Assembly: GCA_035518815.1 (NCBI GenBank)
Contig: DATIXG010000133.1
Location: forward strand, 22,623 to 86,622
Length of the DNA: 64,000 nt
From: AG25 sp035518815
Lineage (GTDB): Bacteria; Gemmatimonadota; Gemmatimonadetes; Gemmatimonadales; GWC2-71-9
Direction of reading: 5' to 3'
Made by a program: the position numbers and the translations under genes. The notes beneath the pieces are model-generated. The model saw only the letters and a list, made by a program, of their open reading frames with translations. It was not told the origin of the DNA and ran no database searches. Positions 36,281 to 45,199 of the stretch are shown here, one piece after another. Each line of letters opens with the position of its first letter. The stretch's first letter is position 1.

Positions 36281-37537
36281 ATGGCAGGTCGCAATTTCCT
36301 CTTTGTCCCGGGTCCGACCAACGTTCCGGACCGCATCCTGCGCGCCATGCACCGCGCCATGGAGGATCACCGGTCGTCGGCCTTCCCCGAGCTGCCGGCC
36401 GCGCTGTTTCCGGCCCTCAAGAAGGTCTTCAAGACCACCACCGGGCAGCCGTTCATCTTCCCGTCGAGCGGCACGGGTGCGTGGGAGGTCGCGTTGGTCA
36501 ACACCCTGTCACCGGGGGACCGGGTGATCGCGCCCCGCTACGGACAGTTCAGCCACCTGTGGATCGAGCTGGCGAAGCGTCTGGGCATCCGGGTGGATGT
36601 TCTGGAGGTCGAGTGGGGGGAAGGGGCGCCGGTCGATCGCATCCAGGAGATCCTGGTCGCCGACAAGCAGCATGAGATCAAGGGCGTCCTGATCGTCCAC
36701 AATGAAACCGCGACGGGCGTCACGAGCGACGTGGGGGCGGTGCGCCGGGCGCTCGATAGCGCCGGGCATCCGGCTCTCCTGTACGTGGACGGTGTCAGCT
36801 CGGTAGCGAGCATCGACTTCCGGATGGACGAGTGGAAGGTCGATATGGCGGTCACGGGCTCGCAGAAGGGGCTCATGCTGCCGGCGGGACTCGGTATCCT
36901 CTGCGCGAGCCCGAAGGCGCTCGCGGCCCGCGAGCAGGCGAAGTGCCCCCGGGCTTTCTTCGATCTGGGGGACATGATCAAGTCCAACGCTACAGGCTAC
37001 TTCCCCTACACGCCGGCGCTCCTGCTCCTGTACGGATTGCGGGAGGCCCTCGACATGCTGTTCGAGGAAGGCCTGGAGAACGTCCTGGCGCGCCACCAAC
37101 GCCTCGCCGATGGGGTGCGGGCGGCGGTTCGCGCGTGGGGGCTGCCGCTCTGTGCCAAGGCGCCCAAGTGGTACTCGAACAGTGTGAGCGCGATCATGGT
37201 CCCCGACGGCACGAACGGGGGGGACATCATCGACATCGCGTACCGGCGCTACAACCTGGCGCTGGGCGCAGGCCTGGGCAAAATGGCGGGCAAGCTGTTC
37301 CGGATCGGTCATCTTGGCGACTTGAACGAGCTGATGCTTCTCGGGGCGATCGCCGGTGCGGAAGCCGCGATGAAGGACGCCGGGATGCAGATCACGCTCG
37401 GCACCGGCGTCGCCGCGGCCACGGAGCACTATCGTCGAACCGCGGGCCCTCTCGCCGCGCGCCCCGGTGCGCCTCAGGTCGCCGAGCCCCAGCCAGCGGC
37501 CGCGGCCAAGGCCGGCCGGGCCAAAGTCGCCACATGA
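36281..37537 (+). CDS. sgaA: Serine--glyoxylate aminotransferase
   Basis: 418 residues from the ATG at 36281, chosen for its ribosome site and for FLFVPGPTNVPDRIL, the usual family start; upstream codons cross the terminator hairpin. Class V PLP fold: SSGTGAWEVAL, YVDGVSSV with D170, and VTGSQKGLM with the Schiff-base lysine K196. It converts glyoxylate and serine to glycine and hydroxypyruvate, a central serine-cycle step. The alanine-rich C-terminal 35 residues are an extension. Its context with malyl-CoA lyase and hydroxypyruvate reductase favours serine-glyoxylate over alanine-glyoxylate activity. Confidence 0.92.
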   Translation: MAGRNFLFVPGPTNVPDRILRAMHRAMEDHRSSAFPELPAALFPALKKVFKTTTGQPFIFPSSGTGAWEVALVNTLSPGDRVIAPRYGQFSHLWIELAKRLGIRVDVLEVEWGEGAPVDRIQEILVADKQHEIKGVLIVHNETATGVTSDVGAVRRALDSAGHPALLYVDGVSSVASIDFRMDEWKVDMAVTGSQKGLMLPAGLGILCASPKALAAREQAKCPRAFFDLGDMIKSNATGYFPYTPALLLLYGLREALDMLFEEGLENVLARHQRLADGVRAAVRAWGLPLCAKAPKWYSNSVSAIMVPDGTNGGDIIDIAYRRYNLALGAGLGKMAGKLFRIGHLGDLNELMLLGAIAGAEAAMKDAGMQITLGTGVAAATEHYRRTAGPLAARPGAPQVAEPQPAAAAKAGRAKVAT

Positions 37538-38514
37538 GCCTGACGCGCTTCGAGCCGGTGCGGCACCGGCTGCAGCGCAGCGAGCTTGCCGTGCCGGGCT
37601 CACAACCGGCGCTATTCGCGAAGGCGCTGGAGAGCGCGGCGGACTACGTCTTCCTCGATCTCGAGGACGCCGTCGCGCCGGCCGACAAGGAGCAGGCCCG
37701 CAGGAACACGGTCGCCGGGCTGCTCGAGCACGGCTGGCGCGAGCGTCGCAAGACGATCTCGGTGCGGGTGAACGGCATCGATACCCACTACTTCTACCGC
37801 GACATCGTCGACGTGGTCGAGCAGGCGGGCCACCGGCTGGACACGGTGCTGGTGCCCAAGGTCGGCGTGCCGGGAGACGTCTACCTCGTCGACGCGCTGC
37901 TCACCCAGATCGAGGCGGCGAAGGCGATTCCGCACCGGATCGGGATCGAGATTCTCATCGAGACAGCGCTGGGGCTCGCCAACGTGGAGGAGATCGCGCG
38001 GGCAAGCGGCCGCCTCGAGGCGATGCACTTCGGGGTCGCCGACTTCGCCGCGAGTATGCACGCGCGGACGGTGAGCATCGGCGGCTTGAACCCCGACTAC
38101 CCGGGCGACCAGTGGCACGCGGCCATGTCCCGGATGCTGACCGCCTGTCGGGCCTATGGACTGCGAGCGCTGGATGGTCCCTACGGCGATTTCAAGGACT
38201 CCGAGGGGTTCCGCGCGGCGGCGCGGCGCGCCGCCGCGCTCGGCTACGAAGGGAAGTGGGCCATTCATCCGTCGCAGATCGCCCTCGCGAACGAGGTCTT
38301 CACGCCACCCGAAGCCGAGGTTGACCGCGCCCGGCGCATCCTCGCCGCTCTGGACGATGCGGCGCGCCAGGGACGGGGCGCGGCACAGCTCGATGGCCGG
38401 ATGATCGATGCCGCGTCCGCGCGCATGGCGCAGAACATCGTGCAGATCGCCCAGGCCATCACGGCGCCGCCCGCTCCCTCGAAGCCGGCTTCCCTCGCCG
38501 CCACGCGAGCCTGA
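37534..38514 (+). CDS. mcl: L-malyl-CoA lyase (CitE-like family)
   Basis: 326 residues from the ATG at 37534, overlapping sgaA as ATGA. FLDLEDAVAP near 40-49, R78 in VRVNG, E143 in LIETALGL and D170 in FGVADFAASM fit the substrate arginine and two metal acids of bacterial malyl-CoA lyases, with a constant offset of two from the numbering I recall for Rhodobacter (R76, E141, D168). It splits L-malyl-CoA into acetyl-CoA and glyoxylate. Citrate lyase beta is excluded by length and by lack of citD/citF neighbours. Confidence 0.9.
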   Translation: MSLTRFEPVRHRLQRSELAVPGSQPALFAKALESAADYVFLDLEDAVAPADKEQARRNTVAGLLEHGWRERRKTISVRVNGIDTHYFYRDIVDVVEQAGHRLDTVLVPKVGVPGDVYLVDALLTQIEAAKAIPHRIGIEILIETALGLANVEEIARASGRLEAMHFGVADFAASMHARTVSIGGLNPDYPGDQWHAAMSRMLTACRAYGLRALDGPYGDFKDSEGFRAAARRAAALGYEGKWAIHPSQIALANEVFTPPEAEVDRARRILAALDDAARQGRGAAQLDGRMIDAASARMAQNIVQIAQAITAPPAPSKPASLAATRA

Positions 38515-38517
38515 CCC

Positions 38518-39693
38518 ATGGACATCCACGAGTACCAGGCGAAGGAACTGCTCGCCGGATTCAGCGTGCCCGTGCCGCGGGGCGGCGTGGCCTACAGCGC
38601 CGAGCAAGCGGTGTATCGTGCGGCAGAGATCGGTGGCGACCGCTGGGTGGTCAAGGCGCAGATCCATGCCGGCGGCCGCGGCAAGGCAGGGGGTGTGCGC
38701 CTCTGCGCGAGCGACGCCGAGATCCGCGTGGCGGCCAAGGATCTCCTGGGGAAGACCCTCGTCACGGCGCAGACCGGCGCCGAAGGCCTGCCCGTGCATC
38801 GGCTACTGATCGAGCAGGCGCTGCCAATCGAGCGCGAGCTGTATGTGGGCCTTGTGCTCGACCGCAAGCGGGAGAGGATCGCCGTCCTCGCGCACCCGCA
38901 CGGGGGCGTGGAAATCGAAGACATCGTCCGTCGCGAGCCCGATGCCATCGTCCGCGAAGTGGTCGAGCCCGCGGTCGGCATGCAGTCGTTTCAGGCGCGC
39001 GAGCTGACGTTCGGGCTGCGGCTCGCGCCCGCCCAGATGAATCAGACCGTGACGGCGATCATGGGCGCCTACCGCGCGTTCCGCGATCTGGACGCCACGA
39101 TGGTGGAAATGAATCCGCTCGTGGTGACGCGGGACGGCCAGGTGCTCGTCCTGGACGTGAAAATGAGCTTCGACGACAACGCGCTGTTCCGCCGTCCCGC
39201 CGTCGCCGAGCTGCGCGACCACGCGCAGGAGGACCCCCGCGAGGCCATGGCCGCCGAGCACGGCTTGAACTATGTGGGCCTGGACGGCGACATCGGCTGC
39301 ATCATCAACGGCGCGGGCCTCGCGATGGCGACCATGGACATGATCAAGCATGCCGGCGGGGAACCGGCCAACTTCCTCGACATCGGCGGAGGCGCGTCGC
39401 CCGACCGGGTGGCGGTGGCCTTCCGGCTCGTGCTCTCGGACCGCAACGTGAAGGCGGTGCTCGTGAACGTGTTTGCCGGGATCAATCGGTGCGACTGGGT
39501 CGCCAAAGGCGTGGTGCAGGCCGTGCGGGAAGTCCAGATCGCCGTCCCGCTCGTGGTGCGACTCGCCGGCACGAATGTCGAGGAAGGGCGACGCATTCTC
39601 CATGAGAGCGGATTGCCCATCCTCACCGCGGACTCGCTCGCCGAGGCGGCGGAGCGTGTCGTGGCGGCACGCAACGGATCGAGGGCCGCGTGA
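38518..39693 (+). CDS. mtkA: Malate--CoA ligase subunit beta
   Basis: 391 residues, SucC-like: MDIHEYQAKELL start, ATP-grasp core with WVVKAQIHAGGRGKAGGVR and EMNPLVVT, and the CoA-ligase part (GDIGCIINGAGLAMATMD, GGGASPDRV, VFAGINRCD; in parts). By sequence alone it could be succinyl-CoA synthetase, but its position between malyl-CoA lyase and hydroxypyruvate reductase identifies malate thiokinase, which activates malate with ATP and CoA. Three bases after mcl. Confidence 0.88.
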   Translation: MDIHEYQAKELLAGFSVPVPRGGVAYSAEQAVYRAAEIGGDRWVVKAQIHAGGRGKAGGVRLCASDAEIRVAAKDLLGKTLVTAQTGAEGLPVHRLLIEQALPIERELYVGLVLDRKRERIAVLAHPHGGVEIEDIVRREPDAIVREVVEPAVGMQSFQARELTFGLRLAPAQMNQTVTAIMGAYRAFRDLDATMVEMNPLVVTRDGQVLVLDVKMSFDDNALFRRPAVAELRDHAQEDPREAMAAEHGLNYVGLDGDIGCIINGAGLAMATMDMIKHAGGEPANFLDIGGGASPDRVAVAFRLVLSDRNVKAVLVNVFAGINRCDWVAKGVVQAVREVQIAVPLVVRLAGTNVEEGRRILHESGLPILTADSLAEAAERVVAARNGSRAA

Positions 39694-40604
39694 GCGTCCT
39701 GCTCGACGAGAAGACACGAGTCATCGTCCAGGGATTCACGGGCGACAAGGGGACGTTCCACGCCCGGGAGATGATGGCGTACGGGACGAACCTGGTCGGT
39801 GGTGTCACGCCCGGGAAGGGCGGGACGAGCCACCTCGGCAAGCCGGTGTTCAACACGGTGAAGGAAGCTGTCGCGAACGCGGGTGCAACCGCGACGCTCA
39901 TCCTTGTTCCCGCCCCGTTCTGCGCCGACGCCATTATGGAAGCCGCGGATGCCGGCATCCGGCTGATCGTCACGATCACCGATGGGGTCCCGGCGCAGGA
40001 CATGATGACCGTCAAACGCTACCTCTGGCGTTATCCCAAGGAGCGCCGGACTCGAATGGTCGGGCCCAACGGGGCGGGCGTGATCAGCCCCGGAAAGGCC
40101 ATGATGGGCATCATGCCGGGACACATCTACGAGCGTGGCCCGGTCGGGCTCGTGTCCCGCTCGGGCACGCTCGGCTATGAGGCGGCGGCGCAGATGTGCG
40201 CGCTCGGCATCGGGCAATCGACGAGCGTGGGGATCGGAGGCGATCCCATCAACGGCAGCTCGTTCGTGGATATCCTGGCCTTGTTCGAGCAGGATCCCGA
40301 AACCGAAGCCGTCATGATGATCGGGGAGATCGGCGGCCCGCAGGAAGCCGACGCCGCCATGTTTGTCAAGGAGAATATGACGAAGCCGGTCATCGGCTAC
40401 GTGGCGGGCATGACGGCGCCGAAGGGCCGCCGCATGGGGCACGCCGGTGCGATCATTTCGGCGTTCGGCGACACGGCGGCCGAGAAGGCGGAGATCATGC
40501 GGTCCGCCGGCCTCGTCGTCGCGCCCAGCCCCGCGGAGCTCGGGTCCACCGTCGCTTCGGTCCTGGCCAAGAAGCCCTCGCGGCGGGTGATGGTGTCGCG
40601 GTGA
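39690..40604 (+). CDS. mtkB: Malate--CoA ligase subunit alpha
   Basis: 304 residues, SucD-like, GTG start overlapping mtkA. CoA-binding Rossmann part (IVQGFTGDKGTFHA), SRSGTLGYEAA, GIGGDPINGSSFVD, and the phosphohistidine H251 in GRRMGHAGAI. The following ISAFGDTAAEKAEI resembles MtkB of methylotrophs, where SucD usually has IAGGKGTA. Forms the active ligase with MtkA, producing malyl-CoA for the lyase. Confidence 0.9.
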   Translation: MSVLLDEKTRVIVQGFTGDKGTFHAREMMAYGTNLVGGVTPGKGGTSHLGKPVFNTVKEAVANAGATATLILVPAPFCADAIMEAADAGIRLIVTITDGVPAQDMMTVKRYLWRYPKERRTRMVGPNGAGVISPGKAMMGIMPGHIYERGPVGLVSRSGTLGYEAAAQMCALGIGQSTSVGIGGDPINGSSFVDILALFEQDPETEAVMMIGEIGGPQEADAAMFVKENMTKPVIGYVAGMTAPKGRRMGHAGAIISAFGDTAAEKAEIMRSAGLVVAPSPAELGSTVASVLAKKPSRRVMVSR

Positions 40605-41581
40605 GCGGTCCGGTACGCCCTCGCGTGATCGTCACGCGGCGGCTGCCGGCGGCGGTCGAGGACCAGCTGAGGCAGGCGTTCGATGCCCAGCTGAACACGG
40701 ACGATCACCCCTTCAGCGCGGCGGAGCTGGTCGAGGCGCTGCGTAACGCCGACGGGCTGCTCCCCACGGTCACCGACCGCGTCACCGCCGACGTGCTCGC
40801 AGCAGAGCCGCTGCGCGCCAGGATCATCGCCAACTTCGGCGTCGGCTTCAACAACATCGACATCGTTGCCGCGAAAGCCCGCGGTCTCGTCGTGACCAAC
40901 ACGCCGGACGTGCTCACCGACGATACCGCGGATGACGCGATCATGCTGCTGCTCATGGTCGCGCGGCGCGCGGGGGAAGGGGAGCGCCACGTCCGGGGCG
41001 GCGCCTGGACCGGGTGGCGTCCGACCCACATGCTTGGCACGAAGGTGACCGGCAAGACGCTGGGTCTCGTGGGCCTCGGGCGCATCGCACGGGCGGTGGC
41101 CAAACGCGCGCGCTTCGGGTTCGGCATGCGGGTGCTGTTCCACGATCCGTTTCCGCCGCCCGCCCGGATCGTCGCCGACCTGGGTGTCGAGCCGTGCCCG
41201 GACGTCGATGCGCTGGTGCGCGAGTCCGACTTCGTGTCGTTGCACTGTCCCGCGACGCCGGAAACGCGCCACTTGATGGATGCCCGGCGCCTCGCCCTCA
41301 TGAAGCCGACCGCGTTTCTCATCAACACGGCGCGGGGCGACGTGGTGGATGAGGCCGCGCTCGTGGCCGCCTTGCGAGCCCGCACCCTGGCCGGCGCGGG
41401 GCTCGACGTGTACGAGCGGGAGCCCACGGTCAGCCCGGAGCTCCTGAGCATGGATAACGTGGTGCTCCTTCCCCACCTGGGCAGCGCGACCGGCGAAACG
41501 CGCGTCGCCATGGGCGAACGCGCCCTCGAGAATCTCCGCGCTTTCTTCTCCGGCGCCGCCCCGCGCGATCGCGTCGCGTGA
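40601..41581 (+). CDS. hprA: Hydroxypyruvate reductase / D-glycerate dehydrogenase
   Basis: 326 residues, GTG start overlapping mtkB by 4. D-2-hydroxyacid dehydrogenase fold: FGVGFNNIDI, NAD loop GLVGLGRIARAV with HDPFP after the second strand (an aspartate there favours NADH), NTARGDVVDE with the catalytic arginine, DVYEREP with glutamate, and LPHLGSAT with the catalytic histidine. It reduces hydroxypyruvate from the aminotransferase to D-glycerate. Serine-cycle context supports the substrate. Confidence 0.92.
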   Translation: MSGPVRPRVIVTRRLPAAVEDQLRQAFDAQLNTDDHPFSAAELVEALRNADGLLPTVTDRVTADVLAAEPLRARIIANFGVGFNNIDIVAAKARGLVVTNTPDVLTDDTADDAIMLLLMVARRAGEGERHVRGGAWTGWRPTHMLGTKVTGKTLGLVGLGRIARAVAKRARFGFGMRVLFHDPFPPPARIVADLGVEPCPDVDALVRESDFVSLHCPATPETRHLMDARRLALMKPTAFLINTARGDVVDEAALVAALRARTLAGAGLDVYEREPTVSPELLSMDNVVLLPHLGSATGETRVAMGERALENLRAFFSGAAPRDRVA

Positions 41582-44289
41582 CCAGCGACTTTTTCGCTCT
41601 GAGCGCTGCAGAGTATCTGCAGCAGCTCGCGGACCTCCTGTTCGACCTCCTGCTGGACGTGATCCACGCCCATCACCCGGAGATCGAGCCGGTCATCCGC
41701 GGCCAGGCGGCGGCTCCCGGCCGCAGTGCCGAGCTGGCGGGGCGGACCCTCCAGGCACAGGGCATCTGGTTCCAGCTCTTGAGCATCGCGGAGCAGAACT
41801 CCGCCATGCGCGAGCGCCGCCGCAGCGAGGTGGAGAAGGGATACGGCGAGGTACGCGGCACGCTCGCGCAGGTTGTGCGCTCGGCGGCTGTGCCCGCCGC
41901 GGACCTGCGCGCGCTGATCGAGCATCTCCACATCGAGCCGGTCATCACCGCGCACCCGACCGAAGCGAAACGGGTCACCGTGCTCGAGCGGCACCGCTCG
42001 ATCTATTTCGGACTGTTCGACCTCGAGGTGACGCGCTGGACGCCGCGCGAACGGAACGCGCTCATCGACCATCTGCGGAACGACATCGAAACGCTCTGGC
42101 TCACCGGCGAGCTGCGCCTCGAGAAACCCACCGTGGCCCAGGAGCTCGCGTGGGGGCACTACTTCGTCAACGAGCTGCTGTTCGACGTCGTCCCCCAGAT
42201 GCTGGGCAGGCTCGAGCGCGCGCTCGCCGAGACCTATCCCGGGGAGCGGTTCACCGTCCCGCCGTTCTTCCAGTTCGGCTCCTGGATCGGCGGGGATCGC
42301 GATGGGAACCCGTTCGTCACCAACGACGTCACGCGCCAGACGCTGAACGACAACCGGCTGGCGAGCCTGCGCCGCTACCGGCACCGCATCGGCCAGCTCG
42401 TCCGGACGCTGAGCCTCACCGAGCGGAGCCTGGTGATCCCGGAGGCGTTCCGCCAGGCTCTGGCGCGGCAGCTCGAGGAGAGCCGGGATGCCGAGCGCAT
42501 CGTCGCGCGCAACCCGGGCGAGGTGTTCCGGCAGTACCTCGCCTGCGTGTTGCGCCGGCTGGATTTGACGCTCGACTTCGCGAGCCACGGTCTCCCGGCG
42601 CCCGCGACCGACGGCTACCCCGTGGCCGACGAGCTGATCGCGGACCTGCGGGTCGTCGAGCAGGGCCTGAGCGAGGCCGGGTGCGAACGCCTCGCCATCA
42701 GTACCGTGCGACCGGTGCGACGCGAGGTCGAGATCTTTCGCTTCAGCACCTTCCGGCTGGACATGCGGGAGAACTCGGTCCGGATCAACGAGGCGGTCGT
42801 GGCGCTGGGGCGCTGGCGGCGCGGCGGGCACATGCCGCTGCCGGGCTCGGCTGAGTGGCGCCCGTGGTTGCTGGCCGAGCTGGCCCAACCCCTCATGCCG
42901 GGCCACATGCCCGCGGAGCTGCCGGAGGGAGCGGCCGACACGCTCGGGATGTTCCGTCTGATTCACGACGTGCGCGACCACGTCGATCGCGCGGCGATCG
43001 GGACGTTCATCCTCAGCATGACGCACTCGGTCGACGACGTGCTCGCGGCCTATGTGCTGGCCAAGGAAGCCGGGCTGTTCGCGGATGCCCCGGGGATCGA
43101 GAGCTGCACGCTGCCGGTCGTGCCGCTGTTCGAGTCTATCGAAGACTTGCGGCGCGCGCCCGACATCATGCGCGAGCTGCTCGCGATCCCGCTCGTGCGC
43201 CGCAGCGTGCGCGCGCAGGGCGGGGTGCACGAGGTGATGATCGGATACTCGGATTCGAACAAGGATGGCGGCTTTCTCACGTCGAACTGGGAGCTGTCCA
43301 AGACGCAGGTGAAGCTCACCCGTCTGGGCCGCGAGTGCGGCGTCCCGATCGTCTTCTTCCACGGGCGCGGCGGCTCGGTCAGCCGGGGCGGCGCCCCCAC
43401 GGGGCGGGCCATCGCCGCGCAGCCGGCCGGATCCATCCGGGGCCGGCTGCGGCTCACGGAGCAGGGTGAGGTGGTGTCGTTCAAGTACGCGAGCCGCGGC
43501 TCGGCGGCGTATCAGATCGAGCTGCTCGCCGCGAGCGTCCTCGAGCACTCGCTGCGGTCGGAGCACGAGGAGGCCCTCGCTCCGATGGGCGAGTTCGATG
43601 AGGCCCTCGAGGCGCTGGCGGGCGCGGCGCATGCCGCCTACCGCCAGCTGGTCGAGCACCCCGACCTGGTCGCCTACTTCCAGGCCGCGAGCCCGCTCGA
43701 GGAGATCGCGCTGCTGAACATCGGCTCGCGCCCGGTACGGCGATTCGGCGCGAAAACCCTCGCCGACCTTCGCGCGATCCCCTGGGTGTTCGCGTGGACA
43801 CAGAATCGCCATTTCGTCCCCGGCTGGTTCGGCGTGGGGAGCGGACTGGCCACGTTTCTCGAGGTGCGCGGGACGAGGGGCGAGACGCTGTTGCAGCGGA
43901 TGTTCAACGACTCCCGGCTGTTCCGCCTGATCATCGACGAGGTGGAGAAGACGCTCGCCTACGTCGACATGGACATCGCGCGCGAGTACGCCGGGCTCGT
44001 CGGTGACGCGCGCGTGCAGGAAGCGATCTTCCCTATAATCGAAGAGGAGTATCGCCGCACGGTTGACGCGGTGCTCCGGGTGAACCAGGGCGCTCACATC
44101 GCCGACCGCTTCCCGCAGTTCGGGCGCCGGCTCGCCCACCGGCTGCCGACGCTCGCGCAGGTCAACCGCCAGCAGATCGAGCTGCTGCGCCGCTATCGGG
44201 CCGCGAGCGGAAAGGAGCAGGAGGACTACCTGGCGCCCCTGCTCCTGTCGATCAACTGCGTCGCCGCGGGGTTCGGCACGACAGGGTAG
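41578..44289 (+). CDS. ppc: Phosphoenolpyruvate carboxylase
   Basis: 903 residues, GTG start overlapping hprA. Carboxylates PEP to oxaloacetate. Catalytic H126 in TAHPTEAKR, GYSDSNKDGG near 560 and the arginine loop FHGRGGSVSRGGAP are intact. Two of the four aspartate-inhibitor residues known in E. coli look replaced: K773 aligns with Y (TLAYVDMD) and N881 with T, because the protein ends GTTG instead of RNTG. This suggests weak aspartate feedback, as would suit an enzyme working in a carbon-assimilation cycle. Last gene of the operon. Confidence 0.96.
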   Translation: MTSDFFALSAAEYLQQLADLLFDLLLDVIHAHHPEIEPVIRGQAAAPGRSAELAGRTLQAQGIWFQLLSIAEQNSAMRERRRSEVEKGYGEVRGTLAQVVRSAAVPAADLRALIEHLHIEPVITAHPTEAKRVTVLERHRSIYFGLFDLEVTRWTPRERNALIDHLRNDIETLWLTGELRLEKPTVAQELAWGHYFVNELLFDVVPQMLGRLERALAETYPGERFTVPPFFQFGSWIGGDRDGNPFVTNDVTRQTLNDNRLASLRRYRHRIGQLVRTLSLTERSLVIPEAFRQALARQLEESRDAERIVARNPGEVFRQYLACVLRRLDLTLDFASHGLPAPATDGYPVADELIADLRVVEQGLSEAGCERLAISTVRPVRREVEIFRFSTFRLDMRENSVRINEAVVALGRWRRGGHMPLPGSAEWRPWLLAELAQPLMPGHMPAELPEGAADTLGMFRLIHDVRDHVDRAAIGTFILSMTHSVDDVLAAYVLAKEAGLFADAPGIESCTLPVVPLFESIEDLRRAPDIMRELLAIPLVRRSVRAQGGVHEVMIGYSDSNKDGGFLTSNWELSKTQVKLTRLGRECGVPIVFFHGRGGSVSRGGAPTGRAIAAQPAGSIRGRLRLTEQGEVVSFKYASRGSAAYQIELLAASVLEHSLRSEHEEALAPMGEFDEALEALAGAAHAAYRQLVEHPDLVAYFQAASPLEEIALLNIGSRPVRRFGAKTLADLRAIPWVFAWTQNRHFVPGWFGVGSGLATFLEVRGTRGETLLQRMFNDSRLFRLIIDEVEKTLAYVDMDIAREYAGLVGDARVQEAIFPIIEEEYRRTVDAVLRVNQGAHIADRFPQFGRRLAHRLPTLAQVNRQQIELLRRYRAASGKEQEDYLAPLLLSINCVAAGFGTTG

Positions 44290-44404
44290 ACCCGCGCTGC
44301 GCCGCACACGCACCCCAACGCGCCAGAGGAACGCCCCTAGCGAGCGCGTATTCCGAGCCGCAACGTAGTCTCGCCGAGCGCCAGTCTCCATCAGGAGCGT
44401 CTCC

Positions 44405-45199
44405 ATGCCCGGACGAAAACGAGCTACACGGAAGCGGCAGGCCAAGCGACCGGGGTACGGGTGGGTCCCCGATCTGCCGGATCAACGGGACGTCCTGTAC
44501 AGTGCGGTGCGACCCGTGCCCGCACGCCTCCCACCCAGCACCGACCTGCGCGCCGGGTGTTCACCGGTCGAGAACCAGGGGCCCCTCGGTAGTTGCACGG
44601 GCAACGCGATCGCGGGGGCGGTCGAGTTCCTCGAGCGGAAGGATCAGGTGCGCTTTGTGAACGTGAGCCGGCTCTTCATTTACTACAACGAGCGCGCGAT
44701 CGAGCATACGACCAAATCCGATGCCGGGGCAATGATCCGTGACGGCATCAAGACGGCCGTCAAGCAAGGGGTTTGTTCGGAGCGAAAGTGGCCGTACGTC
44801 GTCTCGAAGTTCACGGTCAAGCCGTCCGCCGCCTGCTACAAGGAAGCCGCGGACCATCAAGTCACGTCCTACCAGCGCATTCTCACCGTGGAGGAAATGC
44901 GCGCCTGCCTGGCGCAAGGATTCCCGTTCGTCTTCGGGTTCACCGTGTATGAGAGCTTCGAGTCCCAGCAGGTGGCGCAGACCGGCGTGCTGCAGCTCCC
45001 GCAGCCCGGCGAGCGAGTGGTCGGTGGCCACGCGGTACTCGCCGTGGGCTACAACGATTCGGAGCGGCGCTTTATCGTGCGCAATTCCTGGGGAGGGACG
45101 TGGGGCATGAAGGGGTACTTCACCATGCCCTACGACTATCTTGCCAACCGCAATCTCGCCGACGACCTGTGGACGATTCGTCGAGCAGAGGAAATCTGA
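44405..45199 (+). CDS. Papain-like (C1 family) cysteine peptidase
   Basis: 264 residues. Active site intact: NQGPLGSC with Q58 and C64, GGHAVLAVGY with H209, and NSWGGTWG with N227. No signal peptide is seen; the N terminus is basic and proline-containing. Bacterial C1 peptidases of this compact kind lack the long pro-domain. ATG preceded by aggag. It lies 115 bases after ppc with no clear terminator between them. Confidence 0.9.
   Translation: MPGRKRATRKRQAKRPGYGWVPDLPDQRDVLYSAVRPVPARLPPSTDLRAGCSPVENQGPLGSCTGNAIAGAVEFLERKDQVRFVNVSRLFIYYNERAIEHTTKSDAGAMIRDGIKTAVKQGVCSERKWPYVVSKFTVKPSAACYKEAADHQVTSYQRILTVEEMRACLAQGFPFVFGFTVYESFESQQVAQTGVLQLPQPGERVVGGHAVLAVGYNDSERRFIVRNSWGGTWGMKGYFTMPYDYLANRNLADDLWTIRRAEEI

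Noticed and set aside
38518..40604. Succinate--CoA ligase (sucCD).
   Set aside because: Neighbours are malyl-CoA lyase, hydroxypyruvate reductase and PEP carboxylase, and the alpha subunit resembles MtkB near the phosphohistidine. An assay is still needed to be certain.
40705..44445. A 1246-codon open frame antisense to hprA and ppc, and others such as 3315-6152 (945 codons).
   Set aside because: High GC at third positions keeps opposite-strand frames open; the products are Arg/His/Gly-rich with no domain, and the sense genes are clear.
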